Assembly (NCBI RefSeq): GCF_034479615.1 | Contig: NZ_CP140255.1 | Location: 2,356,001-2,420,000, forward strand | DNA: 64,000 bases | Source: Vreelandella neptunia | GTDB lineage: Bacteria > Pseudomonadota > Gammaproteobacteria > Pseudomonadales > Halomonadaceae | Direction of reading: 5' to 3' | Shown here: positions 45,522-59,160 of the stretch, in pieces | Position numbering within the stretch: position 1 is the stretch's first letter | Layout: each line of letters begins with the position of its first letter | Notes under the pieces: model-generated | What the model saw: only the letters and a program-made list of their open reading frames with translations | The model's database searches: none | Told to the model about the DNA's origin: nothing | Made by a program: the position numbers and the translations under genes

Positions 45522-46835
45522 ATGCAAGAGACATCTTCTCGGCAGCGCTTGGCGGGCGTGCTGATTCTGCTTGGGCTTATCGCACAGATTATCGGTTTTA
45601 CGGGCTGGTTGAGCACTGCGCATGCGGTGAGCTATTTGCTGTGGGCGGCGGTTGTGTTGCTATGGCGGGATATACCCCGTCGTTCGCGCATTCAGGCGGG
45701 CGTACTAATCGTGCTGGGTGCAGGCATGCTGCTGGTGGCGCGGTTTGTGTATGGCGCCGAGGTGGATTGGCCCGCTATGTTGCAGGGCAATTCGTTTGTA
45801 GCCGCCATGCTGGTGGGCGTTAGTTTTATCTCGCTGATCGGTAAGCAAGGCAACAAGAGCGCGACGGGAAGTCGAGTGACCGGAGCGGGTGGCGTGCTGC
45901 GTACCTGGCTGGGAGTGCACTTCCTGGGTACGATTTTAAATCTGTCTACCGTGTTTATGGTGGGTGATAAGCTGGCCCGGCGTGGGCCGCTCACTACACC
46001 GCAGCTGTTGTCGCTTAACCGTGGGCTGAGCAGCGCGGCGCTGTGGTCGCCGTTTTTTGCTTCTATGGGCGTAGTGATCGCGCTGGTACCCGACGTTGAG
46101 TACGCGCAAATTGCTGTGGTGAGCTTTCCCATGGCGATGCTATCGGGGCTGTTAACCACGCTGGAGCTCAGGCGGCGGTTTGATCTCAGCGAGGTGGATG
46201 GCTACTCACTGGCGCCACGTAGCCTGTTTATGCCGGTAGGCATGGCGGCGCTGGTGATGCTGTTTCACTTTGTGCTTACCCCTGCCCTGACCATCGTCAG
46301 CATTATTACCTTTCTGCTGCCCAGCGTGGCGGTATTGAGCAACCTACCCCATGGGCCTCGCTTTACCCTGCGCCGCATTCGCCAGCACACCACTACGCGG
46401 CTACCGGCCATGCGCGGGGAAATTTCGCTGTTTTTAGCCGCGGGGCTTTTAACAATTGGTCTTTCAACTCTGGTAACAGCGGCGGCTGGCAGCGACTGGA
46501 CGCTGTTCACCCGCTTTGGCGCACCCCAGGCAATGCTTAGCTTTGCAGCGATTACGTTGAGCGCACTGGCAGGCTTACATCCAATCATTGGCGTATCGGT
46601 GTTGGCCTCAATACTGAACCTGCAGAACGGAGAACAAACCGTCTTTGCGTTTGTGGCGTTAACATCGTGGGCTGTGGGCACCAGCGTGGGCCCGCTTTCG
46701 GGGATCAACCTGTCACTGCAGGGACGCTACGGGGTGAGCGGTTATCGCATGATGAAAAATAACCTGCTCTACGCAGCAGTCATGAGCCTGCTTTCGCTTG
46801 GGGCGATCGCAGGCGTCAGCTTACTGGTTAGCTAA
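45522..46835 (+). CDS. polytopic membrane protein, possible ion/anion transporter
   Basis: This 437-residue protein is almost wholly hydrophobic, with about eleven to twelve predicted spans. I do not recognise a specific family. The layout of two similar halves with glycine/proline-rich helix breaks (SAALWSPFFASMGV about residue 183, and ALTSWAVGTSVGPLSGINLSL about 382) recalls the re-entrant loops of ArsB/CitM-like ion transporters, which is only an impression. It stands alone after the repeat cluster and converges with ybeL, four bases apart. Confidence 0.6.
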   Translation: MQETSSRQRLAGVLILLGLIAQIIGFTGWLSTAHAVSYLLWAAVVLLWRDIPRRSRIQAGVLIVLGAGMLLVARFVYGAEVDWPAMLQGNSFVAAMLVGVSFISLIGKQGNKSATGSRVTGAGGVLRTWLGVHFLGTILNLSTVFMVGDKLARRGPLTTPQLLSLNRGLSSAALWSPFFASMGVVIALVPDVEYAQIAVVSFPMAMLSGLLTTLELRRRFDLSEVDGYSLAPRSLFMPVGMAALVMLFHFVLTPALTIVSIITFLLPSVAVLSNLPHGPRFTLRRIRQHTTTRLPAMRGEISLFLAAGLLTIGLSTLVTAAAGSDWTLFTRFGAPQAMLSFAAITLSALAGLHPIIGVSVLASILNLQNGEQTVFAFVALTSWAVGTSVGPLSGINLSLQGRYGVSGYRMMKNNLLYAAVMSLLSLGAIAGVSLLVS

Positions 46836-46839
46836 TGGA

Positions 46840-50594
<3,755 letters not shown>

Positions 50595-50598
<4 letters not shown>

Positions 50599-51662
50599 AG
50601 GTATTTGCTGATCAGCTACCCGCTGCGTTAGCAAAAAAGCTGCCCCGCGTAGTGATCGTAGCAGGGGACGAGCCCTTACAGCATCGCGATGCCTGCGATG
50701 CTGTAAGGGCCGCAGCTCGCCAGGGTGGTGTCGAGGAGCGTGAAGTACTCGATGTCGAGCCCAATTTTGCCTGGGGCCGATTGATGGAAATGTCGAGCAA
50801 CCTCTCGCTGTTTGCGACCAGCAAACTGCTGGAGCTGCGCTTAGGCAACCACAAGCTGGGGCAAGATGGCAGTAAAGCGTTAGCACATTACGCCGAAACC
50901 CTGGATAACAGCGATGATGTTCTGCTGATTGGTATGGGCAAGCTAGATGCCAAGCAGCAAAAAAGCGCCTGGTTTAAAGCGCTGGATAAGCACGGCTTGT
51001 TTGTACCGGTATGGCCGGTAGATGCCTCACGCTTGGGCTATTGGCTGCGCGACCGCGCTTCCCTGCATGGCGTACAAATTGACTTGGATGCCGCCCGCCT
51101 GCTGGGTGAGCGCACCGAAGGGAACTTACTGGCCGCCGACCAGGAGTTGCAGAAGCTTGCCCTGATTCACCCCCAAGGCACCCGCTTGAACGTGGAAAGT
51201 ATTGCCCAGGGGGTAGAAGACAGTACCCGCTTTGATGTCTTCAATTTGGCCGATGCCTGCCTGAAAGGTGAGCCCAGCCGCGCCTCACGCATTGTCAATG
51301 GCTTACGCAGTGAAGGCGTTGAGGCGCCTATTGTGCTGTGGGCGCTTAGTCGGGAGCTGCGTACCCTGCTCTCGCTGCATCAGCACCTGGATCAAGGGCA
51401 GAGCTTTGAGCACGCTTGCAAAACTCAAAAGCCGATGATTTTTGATAAGCGCCGCCCCGCTTACCAGAAAGCGATTGGCCGCCTGCCCATGAAGCGACTG
51501 CATAAATTGCTTTTAATGGCCCAGCGGCTGGATTTAGCCGTTAAGGGCGCGGCAACGGTACCGCTATGGCCGGGCCTGCATGATCTGGCCATGACCATGG
51601 CCGGGGGCCGCGGACTACTCTCAGAATCCGCCTGGACCTATCGCATTAGTGCAAATAATTAG
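50595..51662 (+). CDS. holA: DNA polymerase III subunit delta
   Basis: HolA (delta) opens the beta sliding clamp in the clamp loader. The 355-residue protein has the family start VFADQLPAALAKKLPRVVIVAGDEPLQHRDA, a clamp-contacting SNLSLFATSKLLELRL segment (about residues 74-89), and the C-terminal collar domain from about 215. Its ATG/GTG overlaps lptE by four bases. It ends the leuS-lptE-holA run. Confidence 0.94.
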
Positions 51663-51748
51663 CACTTTGCATATTACGCTTAAAAATCAATCCATTTGTT
51701 TCTATACTCATTCCTTACCACCCCGACTAGTCTATAAGGAAGAAGACG

Positions 51749-52147
51749 ATGAAAACATTGCGTGCTTACCTCTCGACCCTACTGATTGCAGCGCTCGTTA
51801 TTACCAGCTTACCCGTTGCCGCTGCACCCAATGCGCCCCAATCAATGGATTTAATCTCTACCCAATCTGTTTTGGCGGCTGACCGTGCTGGCGCTGATCG
51901 CGAACGGATTAACGAGATCCTGGCTCGCGCCGATGTGCAAGATCAGCTGGTAAAACAGGGTGTTGATCTGGCCGAAGTCGAGGCTCGCGTAGCCTCACTG
52001 AGCGACGCTGAAGCTCAGCAAATGGCCGAACAGTTGGAGCAGCTGCCTGCCGGTGCTGGGGTTGTAGGGGCGCTATTCGCCGTTTTCATTATTTTGCTGG
52101 TAACCGATATCCTCGGCCTAACCGACGTTTATCCGTTTACTCGTTAA
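51749..52147 (+). CDS. PA2779-family small membrane protein
   Basis: The 132-residue protein has a signal peptide (about 1-26, ending in VAAA), a mature helical region rich in Asp, Glu and Gln (DRAGADRERINEILARADVQDQLVKQG), and a C-terminal hydrophobic span (about 100-120) before a short tail. This is the layout of the Pseudomonas PA2779 family, whose function is unknown. A PA2778-type peptidase gene follows, the same pairing as in Pseudomonas. Confidence 0.75.
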   Translation: MKTLRAYLSTLLIAALVITSLPVAAAPNAPQSMDLISTQSVLAADRAGADRERINEILARADVQDQLVKQGVDLAEVEARVASLSDAEAQQMAEQLEQLPAGAGVVGALFAVFIILLVTDILGLTDVYPFTR

Positions 52148-52159
52148 TATAGGCAGCAC

Positions 52160-53113
52160 ATGACCCCTATGTTGTTGAATAACTTGATCACTAACGCCCG
52201 CTTCGCGGGCGTTTTTATTTTACTGCTACTATTGAGTGGCTGTGCGCGTAATCCGGTATTACTGCAAAGCACTTATCAAGCTCTACCGCCTCATACCGAA
52301 ATTACCAGCGTGCCGTTTTATGCCCAAACGGAATTTCAGTGCGGCCCTGCCACGCTGGCGATGGTGCTCAATCACCAGGGTGTCGACACCGACGTTGAGG
52401 AACTGATTCCCCAGGTATTTTTGCCCGGACGTGATGGCAGCGTGCAGCCTGAAATGCTGGCCACGGTGCGGCGGCATGAGCGCATCGCGTTTCCTATTCG
52501 CGGCACCATGGATTCCCTATTGAACCATTTGGCAGCAGGCGACCCGGTGGTCGTTATGCAGAACTTGTCGTTGCCGATTTACCCAATGTGGCACTACGCC
52601 GTCGCCATTGGCTACGATCTGCCCAATGAAACGCTGATTCTGCGCAGCGGCGAAATTGAGCGTCATACGATGTCGTTTAGTCGCTTCGACGCCACCTGGG
52701 CACGCACTGAGCGCTGGGGGTTTGTAGTGGGCGAGCCGGGTACGATTCCCGCGGGCATTACTGCCCGTAATGCGCTAGAAGCGCTTAGCGCCTACGAAGA
52801 GTCTCACGGGCCACGGGCCACGCTTTCAAGCTGGCAAGCGTTTGTAAAACGCCACCCTACTAACGCTATGGGGCAGTTTGCGCTAGGCAATGCGCTTTAC
52901 GCAGATCAACAACCCGACGACGCACGCAAGGCGTTTGAACGGGCAACCGAACTGGATGAAAAAATGGGTGCTGCATGGCTAAATCTGGGCCTTTTACTAT
53001 TGCAAGACGAAGCGACTAATGCGGCTCGCGAAGCGTTAACACAGGCCGCATCGCTTGACGGCAGCTGGCAAGAAAAAGCACGCCAAGCTTTAGCCAGGAT
53101 AAATAACATTTAA
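52160..53113 (+). CDS. PA2778-family C39-like cysteine peptidase with TPR repeats
   Basis: The product is a lipoprotein: the signal segment ends in LLLSGC (Cys about residue 28). A C39-like peptidase domain (about 45-195) has the catalytic Cys in AQTEFQCGPATLAMVL (about 62) and His in MWHYAVAIGYD. The C-terminal 100 residues contain tetratricopeptide-like helices (NAMGQFALGNALYADQQPDDARKAFERATEL). The ATG at 52160 is used, with a second in-frame ATG at 52169. A strong terminator hairpin lies inside codons 12-20 of this frame. The likely partner or substrate is the PA2779-type protein, by gene pairing only. Confidence 0.8.
   Translation: MTPMLLNNLITNARFAGVFILLLLLSGCARNPVLLQSTYQALPPHTEITSVPFYAQTEFQCGPATLAMVLNHQGVDTDVEELIPQVFLPGRDGSVQPEMLATVRRHERIAFPIRGTMDSLLNHLAAGDPVVVMQNLSLPIYPMWHYAVAIGYDLPNETLILRSGEIERHTMSFSRFDATWARTERWGFVVGEPGTIPAGITARNALEALSAYEESHGPRATLSSWQAFVKRHPTNAMGQFALGNALYADQQPDDARKAFERATELDEKMGAAWLNLGLLLLQDEATNAAREALTQAASLDGSWQEKARQALARINNI
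52194..52221 (+). terminator. rho-independent terminator inside a signal-peptide coding region
   Basis: The perfect eight-base stem ACGCCCGC/GCGGGCGT with a TTC loop is followed by TTTTATTTTA. It sits 47 bases past the PA2779-type stop, but within the start of the following reading frame. Confidence 0.75.
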
Positions 53114-53156
53114 TTATCAATAACTAACAGAAATACTAATAATAACGAGCACAAGT

Positions 53157-53264
53157 ATGACCCTGCAATTAGTAAAGTTGTGGGATGGCAGACACGCCGG
53201 GCGAGTGCTTAAGTTGCATAAGGATGAAGACTTTAAGCTGTTCATTGGATTACCTACCCATTAA
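53157..53264 (+). CDS. possible 35-residue small ORF
   Basis: An ATG-initiated frame of 35 codons (start MTLQLVKLWDG, end FIGLPTH) precedes the leader ORF of the cyclase. The ribosome site is weak and no family is recognised. It may be a relic or chance frame; it is listed because it fills an otherwise empty gap and ends 12 bases before the next small ORF. Confidence 0.2.
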   Translation: MTLQLVKLWDGRHAGRVLKLHKDEDFKLFIGLPTH

Positions 53265-53276
53265 CGGAGAGGTGCC

Positions 53277-53405
53277 ATGCAGAACCGCCCTTTGCAACGG
53301 AAGCACTTTTTTGATTATTGTGTGTTTTTACCCAACGTACTCTCGCCTGCTCAGCTGTATGCAGAGAGGGGCGGCATCACTGGCTGCTTGCTGAGTATAT
53401 CGTGA
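53277..53405 (+). CDS. possible 42-residue leader ORF coupled to the diguanylate cyclase
   Basis: A purine-rich GGAGAGG site (53266-53272) stands four bases before an ATG that opens a 42-codon frame (start MQNRPLQRKHFF). Its TGA at 53403-53405 overlaps the ATG of the cyclase as TGATG. The cyclase itself has no clear ribosome site, so it could depend on translation of this ORF. No family is recognised. Confidence 0.4.
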   Translation: MQNRPLQRKHFFDYCVFLPNVLSPAQLYAERGGITGCLLSIS

Positions 53406-54607
53406 TGATGCGTCGCTTTCTTCGTCAGCCTGGCGGACGCTTAGCGTTGATTTTTGCCGCCATTCTTTGCGCTATGTCCGCAATAATGGGCAGCTATGTT
53501 TACAGTGCATGCCAAAAAGCCAGTGCCGACTACACCACGCTGATAAGTGACATAGTGCTGGCCCAGCAAGCTACACCTCAGTTAAGAGTTGCGCTAGAGG
53601 AAGGCAGACGCCTGCCTAGCAATGAGCATATTCAATACATCGATTATTTTATTTCACTTTCCAAGCGTCATTTGGACAACATTCAGAACAGTATTGAACA
53701 CCACCGTTATCTCATTGCAGATGTTGAATATCTCAATCACCATTTCAGCGAGCTTAATAGCCGCCTTTCCGACCTAGCATTGCTGTCACAAGAAGCTCAA
53801 CAGCGTCCAGAACTTATTGATCCATTACAGAGCGTTGCCATGGAGATTGGTAGCGCTCAGTCATGGTTGTATAACCAGCTGCTAGAAGACATTCGCGCCA
53901 TTTCGGTTCAACAACGTTTAGCCATGCAGCGACTTTCGATTGCCGTAAGTGTGCTACTGGTGTTAATGGTCAGCGCTGCAATTACGCTCTGCATGGCCGT
54001 TATTTACCTACACCGTCAGCGTAACGTCATGCATGAGCTAATGCTAACCGATGAACTGACCGGGCTATATAACCGGCGCCATTTGGTCAATGTAGCATCT
54101 GCAGGGCTTACCCAAGCGCAGCGTAATCGAGCACCACTCAGCCTTCTGCTGTTAGATCTTGATCACTTCAAGCAAATTAACGATACCTACGGGCATCCAG
54201 CTGGCGATGAGGTACTCCGCCAGGTCAGTAAAAAGCTTCGCGAGCTTAGCCGCCCATCGGATACATTAGCGAGAATTGGTGGCGAGGAGTTTTGCTTATT
54301 GATGCCCAACACTGCTACCCATGATGCGATACAGGCAGCAGATCGACTACGCCAAGAGATTGAAGCTAATACGCTGAGGGGGATGGAACTGCACGCCAAC
54401 CCAACTATTAGCATCGGCGTAACGTCGTGTAAAAGCGGCTCGCTGACATTTGAGCAGCTTTATTCGCTTGCTGACAAAGCGCTCTACAAAGCCAAAGCGT
54501 TGGGGCGCAACCGCGTTGAAAGTCTGTTACCCCCCAATGCCCCCTCACCTCATAACGACCCACTGACTTACGCTCATACGCTAATTCACGAACCCAGCGA
54601 CTCTTAA
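53405..54607 (+). CDS. membrane diguanylate cyclase (GGDEF)
   Basis: The 400-residue protein makes the second messenger c-di-GMP. A first span is at about residues 12-32 and a second at about 178-203; between them lies a helical periplasmic sensor region of about 145 residues without a recognised fold. The GGDEF domain (about 225-385) has TDELTGLYNRRHL, LLLDLDHFKQINDTYGHPAGDEVL and the intact signature RIGGEEF. An RPSD motif five residues before it forms the inhibitory I-site, so product feedback is expected. The upstream leader ORF and lack of a ribosome site suggest coupled translation. It converges with sthA. Confidence 0.88.
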   Translation: MMRRFLRQPGGRLALIFAAILCAMSAIMGSYVYSACQKASADYTTLISDIVLAQQATPQLRVALEEGRRLPSNEHIQYIDYFISLSKRHLDNIQNSIEHHRYLIADVEYLNHHFSELNSRLSDLALLSQEAQQRPELIDPLQSVAMEIGSAQSWLYNQLLEDIRAISVQQRLAMQRLSIAVSVLLVLMVSAAITLCMAVIYLHRQRNVMHELMLTDELTGLYNRRHLVNVASAGLTQAQRNRAPLSLLLLDLDHFKQINDTYGHPAGDEVLRQVSKKLRELSRPSDTLARIGGEEFCLLMPNTATHDAIQAADRLRQEIEANTLRGMELHANPTISIGVTSCKSGSLTFEQLYSLADKALYKAKALGRNRVESLLPPNAPSPHNDPLTYAHTLIHEPSDS

Positions 54608-54622
54608 ACGTCGTAGTGCCGG

Positions 54623-56014
54623 TTAGAAAACCCGATTTAAACCATTCTGGGCAGCCACCCGGTACGCTTCTGCCATGGTCGGATAGTTAAAGGTGGTATT
54701 CACAAAGTATTTGAGCGTATTGGCATCGCCCTTTTGCTGCATAATCGCTTGGCCGATATGCAAAATTTCAGACGCCTGATCCCCAAAACAGTGAATACCG
54801 AGTATTTCCAGAGTGTCCTGGTGGAAAAGAATTTTAAGCATACCCACTGTATCGCCAGTAATCTGCGCCCTGGCGGTATCTTTGAAGAAGGCTTTGCCTA
54901 CTTCGTAAGGCACTTTTGCTTCCGTGAGTTCACGCTCATTGGGGCCGAAGGAGCTAATCTCGGGGATGGTATAGATCCCGGTGGGTACATCACTCACAAA
55001 ACGATACTCTTTATCGAGCAGCTCATTGCACGAGTTCAAACCCTGATCGTAAGCCGCACTCGCCAAACTCGGCCAGCCAATGACATCGCCCGCTGCGTAG
55101 ATATGGGAGACCGCGGTACGGTAGTGCTCATCAACGCTTAGCTGACCACGCCCATTAGCAGTTAAGCCAATGTTCTCCAACCCCAAGCTGTCGGTATTAC
55201 CGGTTCGCCCATTGGCCCACAAAAAAGCATCAGCACGAATTTTCTTGCCTGACTTGAGACGCACAACGACGCCTGATTCATCACCCTCAACGCTCTCGTA
55301 CTCCTCATTATGACGAACCAATACCCCGTGCTTACGCAAATGGTAGGAGAGCGCATCGCTAATCTCATCGTCCAGAAACGAAAGCAGGCTGTCACGGTTA
55401 TTAATGAGATCAACTTTGACACCCAGACCTGAAAATATTGATGCGTATTCACAGCCAATCACCCCGGCGCCAAAAATTATCAGGGTTCGAGGGGTGTGCG
55501 AAAGGCTTAATATAGTGTCAGAGCAGTAAATACGCGGATGGCGGAAGTTAATATCAGCCGGACGATAGGGGCGCGAACCGGTGGCAATCACAAACTTCTT
55601 GGCCACTAGCTCTTCCATGCCCTCCTGGCGGTCACGTACTAACAGGGTATGCTCATCTTTAAAACGAGCAACACCGTGGAAAAGATCGATGCGGTTACGC
55701 GCATAAAAAGTCGTGCGCATCTCGACCTGTTTATCGATAGTGCCTCGTGAGCGCTCCATCACCTTGGGAAAAGAGAACCAGCGAGGCTCACCAATATCGC
55801 GGAACATACGGTTGGTATTGAACGCCATGATCTGTTTGACCTGATGGCGCAACGCTTTAGAAGGAATAGTACCCCAGTGAGTACAGTTACCGCCTACCTG
55901 GGCCTGCTTCTCAATAATCGCGACACGCTTGCCATGTTTTGCAGCGTTGATAGCAGCGCTTTCCCCTGCAGGCCCCGTACCGATCACCACAACATCGTAA
56001 TTGTGAACCGCCAT
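54623..56014 (-). CDS. sthA: soluble pyridine nucleotide transhydrogenase
   Basis: SthA moves electrons between NADPH and NAD+ and restores redox balance. The FAD-binding start [14 protein letters not shown] is at residues 9-22, and the second dinucleotide fold has [16 protein letters not shown] (about 177). The segment [17 protein letters not shown] keeps one cysteine of the disulphide pair of related reductases but has Thr in place of the second, which is the normal state for SthA. The length of 463 residues is typical. It lies between the cyclase and nqrM on the minus strand. Confidence 0.95.
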   Translation of the reverse strand: MAVHNYDVVVIGTGPAGESAAINAAKHGKRVAIIEKQAQVGGNCTHWGTIPSKALRHQVKQIMAFNTNRMFRDIGEPRWFSFPKVMERSRGTIDKQVEMRTTFYARNRIDLFHGVARFKDEHTLLVRDRQEGMEELVAKKFVIATGSRPYRPADINFRHPRIYCSDTILSLSHTPRTLIIFGAGVIGCEYASIFSGLGVKVDLINNRDSLLSFLDDEISDALSYHLRKHGVLVRHNEEYESVEGDESGVVVRLKSGKKIRADAFLWANGRTGNTDSLGLENIGLTANGRGQLSVDEHYRTAVSHIYAAGDVIGWPSLASAAYDQGLNSCNELLDKEYRFVSDVPTGIYTIPEISSFGPNERELTEAKVPYEVGKAFFKDTARAQITGDTVGMLKILFHQDTLEILGIHCFGDQASEILHIGQAIMQQKGDANTLKYFVNTTFNYPTMAEAYRVAAQNGLNRVF

Positions 56015-56078
56015 GCTCTCTGCGTCCCTTTGCTATTTTTGATCAATCATCGTCCCGTTGCATATAACGCAGTCTTAA

Positions 56079-56333
56079 TTAGCGACGCGTAGCATCATAG
56101 CCCAAATCGGCACCACGGCTTTCATCGCTACGGCGGCGCACGCCACCGCGCTTGCGGTTCTCTTCTTCACAAACCTCGTCTTTGCCGCCGCAGATATCGC
56201 AACCATCTTTCATACCGATTTGGTTCAAACCGCCGCAAGAACCCGCAATCGGTTTGCGGCCCATGATGACTCCCACGGCCATCACACCCATAATCAGTGC
56301 CATGAAACCGAATACCAGTAGCCAAATAGTCAT
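56079..56333 (-). CDS. nqrM: Na+-NQR maturation protein NqrM
   Basis: This 84-residue protein has one N-terminal membrane helix (about 3-25) and a cytoplasmic cysteine cluster with CGGLN, CDICGG and VCEEE (about residues 33-57), the NqrM/DUF539 signature. In Vibrio NqrM is required to deliver iron to the [2Fe-2S] centre between NqrD and NqrE. It follows nqrF on the same strand. The flavin transferase gene apbE that often lies between them is absent here. Confidence 0.9.
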   Translation of the reverse strand: MTIWLLVFGFMALIMGVMAVGVIMGRKPIAGSCGGLNQIGMKDGCDICGGKDEVCEEENRKRGGVRRRSDESRGADLGYDATRR

Positions 56334-56499
56334 ATCAACCTCCCAGCATTACATTGCCTAGCTTTAAATTATTGGCCTTACCTGACGACAACAGCCGTAG
56401 TGATAAGTGCCTCACGGTCATTCATCGTTAAACCGATTATACCTTAGCCGAGCGCCTCTTATCAGCGCAGTGATGGGGCATTCCTTTCACAAGCGTTTA

Positions 56500-56534
56500 T
56501 AAACAAACGGGGCCAGCCCAATAGGCCAGCCCCG
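56500..56534 (-). terminator. probable terminator of the nqr operon
   Basis: The outer stem CGGGGC/GCCCCG and inner GCC/GGC (56508-56534) are followed on the minus strand by UUUGUUUA. It lies about 30 bases past the nqrF stop, so nqrM is probably transcribed separately or by read-through. Confidence 0.65.
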
Positions 56535-56565
56535 CTTAATACTACTATCGACTTACGCCGACTGC

Positions 56566-57798
56566 TTAGCCACCGAAATCATCCAACAGGATATTTTCCG
56601 GCTCAACGCCCATATCAAGTAGTAACTTGATAACCGAGGCGTTCATCATTGGCGGCCCACACATGTAGTACTCGCAATCTTCAGGTGCTGGATGATCCTT
56701 CAGATAGTTTTCGTACAGCACGTTATGGATAAAGCCTGTCGGCCCTTCCCAGTTGTCTTCCGGCTGTGGGTCAGAAAGCGCCAAGTGCCACTCAAAGTTG
56801 GGGAACTCTTCGGCTAACTGATCGTACTCTTCGTTGTAGAAAGTTTCACGCCAGGAGCGCGCACCATACCAGAAGGTGATCTTGCGTTCAGACTTCAAGC
56901 GCTTCAGCTGATCGAAGATGTGGCTACGCATCGGTGCCATACCCGCACCACCACCGATAAAGATCATTTCGGCGTCGGTATCACGGGCAAAGAACTCGCC
57001 GAACGGGCCCATCACGGTAACCTTATCGCCCTCTTTAAGGCTGAAGACATAAGTCGACATCAAGCCTGGCGGATGGTCAGTGCCGGGAGGCGGCGTTGCA
57101 ATACGGATGTTGAACTTGAGGATACCCTTCTCATCCGGGTAGTTCGCCATGGAGTAGGCGCGAATCACTTCCTCGTTGTTCTTGTGGGAAATTTTGAACA
57201 TATCAAATTTTTCCCAGTCACCCCGGTACTCCTCTTCAATATCAAAATCAGAGAATTTGACATCATATGGGGGAGCAACGAGCTGGACGTAGCCACCGGC
57301 GCGGAAGGCAACTTCTTCGCCTTCAGGTAGTTTCAGATTCAGCTCTTTGATAAAGGTGGCAACGTTGGGATTGGCAATAACTTCACATTCCCACTTTTTC
57401 ACCCCAAACACTTCTTCAGGCACTTCGACTTTCATGTCCTGCTTCACAGGTACCTGACAGGAGAGGCGCCAGCCCTCTTTCTTCTCACGCATAGTGAAGT
57501 GCGACTCTTCGGTCGGCAGAATAGAGCCGCCGCCCTCTTCTACCCGACACTTACACTGGGCACAAGAACCACCGCCACCGCAGGCGGAAGAGAGGAAAAT
57601 ACCGTTAGCCGCAAGCGTATTTAGCAGCTTACCACCGGCTTGGGTCTTCAAAGTGTGCTCAGGATCGCCGTTGACCTCAATGGTCACGTCCCCGCTACTC
57701 ACAAGCTTGCTGCGCGCTGCCAGAATGATCGCCGTTAAGCTAATAACGATGACCGTGAACATGACAACACCGAGCAAGATGACTGTTGTATCAACCAT
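56566..57798 (-). CDS. nqrF: Na+-NQR subunit F (NADH dehydrogenase)
   Basis: NqrF takes electrons from NADH. It has an N-terminal membrane anchor (about 5-27) and a plant-type [2Fe-2S] domain with [14 protein letters not shown] (about 70-83) and a fourth Cys in RLSCQ. The FAD domain has RAYSMANYP (about 210), and the NADH domain has [12 protein letters not shown] and [10 protein letters not shown]. The 410-residue length is typical. It is the last gene of nqrABCDEF. Confidence 0.97.
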   Translation of the reverse strand: MVDTTVILLGVVMFTVIVISLTAIILAARSKLVSSGDVTIEVNGDPEHTLKTQAGGKLLNTLAANGIFLSSACGGGGSCAQCKCRVEEGGGSILPTEESHFTMREKKEGWRLSCQVPVKQDMKVEVPEEVFGVKKWECEVIANPNVATFIKELNLKLPEGEEVAFRAGGYVQLVAPPYDVKFSDFDIEEEYRGDWEKFDMFKISHKNNEEVIRAYSMANYPDEKGILKFNIRIATPPPGTDHPPGLMSTYVFSLKEGDKVTVMGPFGEFFARDTDAEMIFIGGGAGMAPMRSHIFDQLKRLKSERKITFWYGARSWRETFYNEEYDQLAEEFPNFEWHLALSDPQPEDNWEGPTGFIHNVLYENYLKDHPAPEDCEYYMCGPPMMNASVIKLLLDMGVEPENILLDDFGG

Positions 57799-57870
57799 GT
57801 CGGTTTCCTATTGCTGGAGGTTTTCTATTACCCGGCGATGTTTGGCACCGCCGGGAAAAACCGGCTCCGA

Positions 57871-58488
57871 TTAAAGCTGAATGCCCGAGAAGGACATAAA
57901 GCCCAACGACATCAGCCCCACGGTGATGAAAGTAATGCCCAGCCCTTGAAGGCCACCCGGCACATCGCTGTACTTCAGCTTTTCACGGATACCCGCCAGG
58001 GCGGCAATTGCCAGCGCCCAACCGGTGCCCGCACCAAAGCCATAGACCACAGCTTCGCCAAAGTTGTAGCTACGCTCGACCATGAACAGTACGCCACCCA
58101 GGATGGCGCAGTTAACGGTAATCAGCGGCAGGAACACCCCTAGCGCGTTGTAGAGCGACGGTACGTACTTATCAAGGAACATTTCCATGATCTGTACCAG
58201 CGCCGCAATGACACCGATGTAAGAGAGCAACCCAAGGAAGGAGAGGTCTATGTTTTCAGCACCGCTAATACCAGTCCAGGTCAACGCACCTTCCTGCAGC
58301 AAGAAGGTATAAACAAGGTTGTTAACCGGCACGGTGACGGTCAGCACCACAATGACCGCAATGCCCAGGCCAATTGCCGAGGAGACCTTTTTGGACACCG
58401 CCAAGAAAGTACACATCCCCAGGAAGAAGGCCAGTGCCATGTTTTCAACAAACACCGAGGCAACAAAAAGACTCAGATAATGTTCCAT
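57871..58488 (-). CDS. nqrE: Na+-NQR subunit E
   Basis: NqrE is a six-span subunit of 205 residues. The cysteine-bearing segments [13 protein letters not shown] (about residue 26) and [12 protein letters not shown] (about 120) supply half of the ligands of the intramembrane [2Fe-2S] centre shared with NqrD. It is homologous to RnfA in this window. It starts one base after nqrD. Confidence 0.96.
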   Translation of the reverse strand: MEHYLSLFVASVFVENMALAFFLGMCTFLAVSKKVSSAIGLGIAVIVVLTVTVPVNNLVYTFLLQEGALTWTGISGAENIDLSFLGLLSYIGVIAALVQIMEMFLDKYVPSLYNALGVFLPLITVNCAILGGVLFMVERSYNFGEAVVYGFGAGTGWALAIAALAGIREKLKYSDVPGGLQGLGITFITVGLMSLGFMSFSGIQL

Positions 58489-58489
58489 G

Positions 58490-59158
58490 TTACACGGCCT
58501 CCTTGGGCTTGGTGTTTTCCTTCATTTTGAACTCATTATCTTCTACTTGCTCAGGGTTAACGGAACGCATTACCCAGATCAGTAGACCGATAATAAAGAA
58601 CGCTGAAGGCGGTAGTAATAGCAAGCCGTTAGGCACGTACCAGCCACCGTTTTGCACGGTCTGGAGGATGGTAATGCCAAATACGCTACCTGCACCCAGC
58701 AGTTCGCGGAAGAAACCCACCACCATGAGAACAAAACCGTAGCCGAGGCCGTTACCAATACCGTCTAAAAACGACATACCCGGCGTATTGGACATTGCAA
58801 AGCCTTCAGCGCGCCCCATGACGATACAGTTAGTAATGATCAAACCCACAAATACCGAGAGCTGCTTAGACATCTCATAGGCATACGCCTTGAGAATCTG
58901 ATCAACCACGATAACCAGCGAGGCAATAATGGTCATCTGCACGATAATACGGATCGAAGAGGGAATATGATTCCTGATCAACGATACGAACAGATTTGAG
59001 AATGCCGTTACGAAAATAACCGCCAGCGCCATAACGAGCGATACGCTCATGCTGGTGGTTACCGCAAGTGCTGAACAGATCCCCAGAATTTGCAGCGCAA
59101 TAGGGTTGTTCTGGAAAATCGGCGCCGTTAAAACGCCTTTTGCATTTACGTCCGCCAT
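58490..59158 (-). CDS. nqrD: Na+-NQR subunit D
   Basis: NqrD is a six-span subunit of 222 residues, homologous to RnfE. Its cysteine segments [13 protein letters not shown] (about residue 29) and [14 protein letters not shown] (about 112) complete the membrane [2Fe-2S] site with NqrE. The gene is tightly packed between nqrC and nqrE. Confidence 0.96.
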   Translation of the reverse strand: MADVNAKGVLTAPIFQNNPIALQILGICSALAVTTSMSVSLVMALAVIFVTAFSNLFVSLIRNHIPSSIRIIVQMTIIASLVIVVDQILKAYAYEMSKQLSVFVGLIITNCIVMGRAEGFAMSNTPGMSFLDGIGNGLGYGFVLMVVGFFRELLGAGSVFGITILQTVQNGGWYVPNGLLLLPPSAFFIIGLLIWVMRSVNPEQVEDNEFKMKENTKPKEAV

Positions 59159-59160
59159 GA

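Noticed and set aside
54623..56014. SthA lacks the second cysteine of the disulphide-reductase motif
   Set aside because: This is the normal state of soluble transhydrogenases and not a defect.
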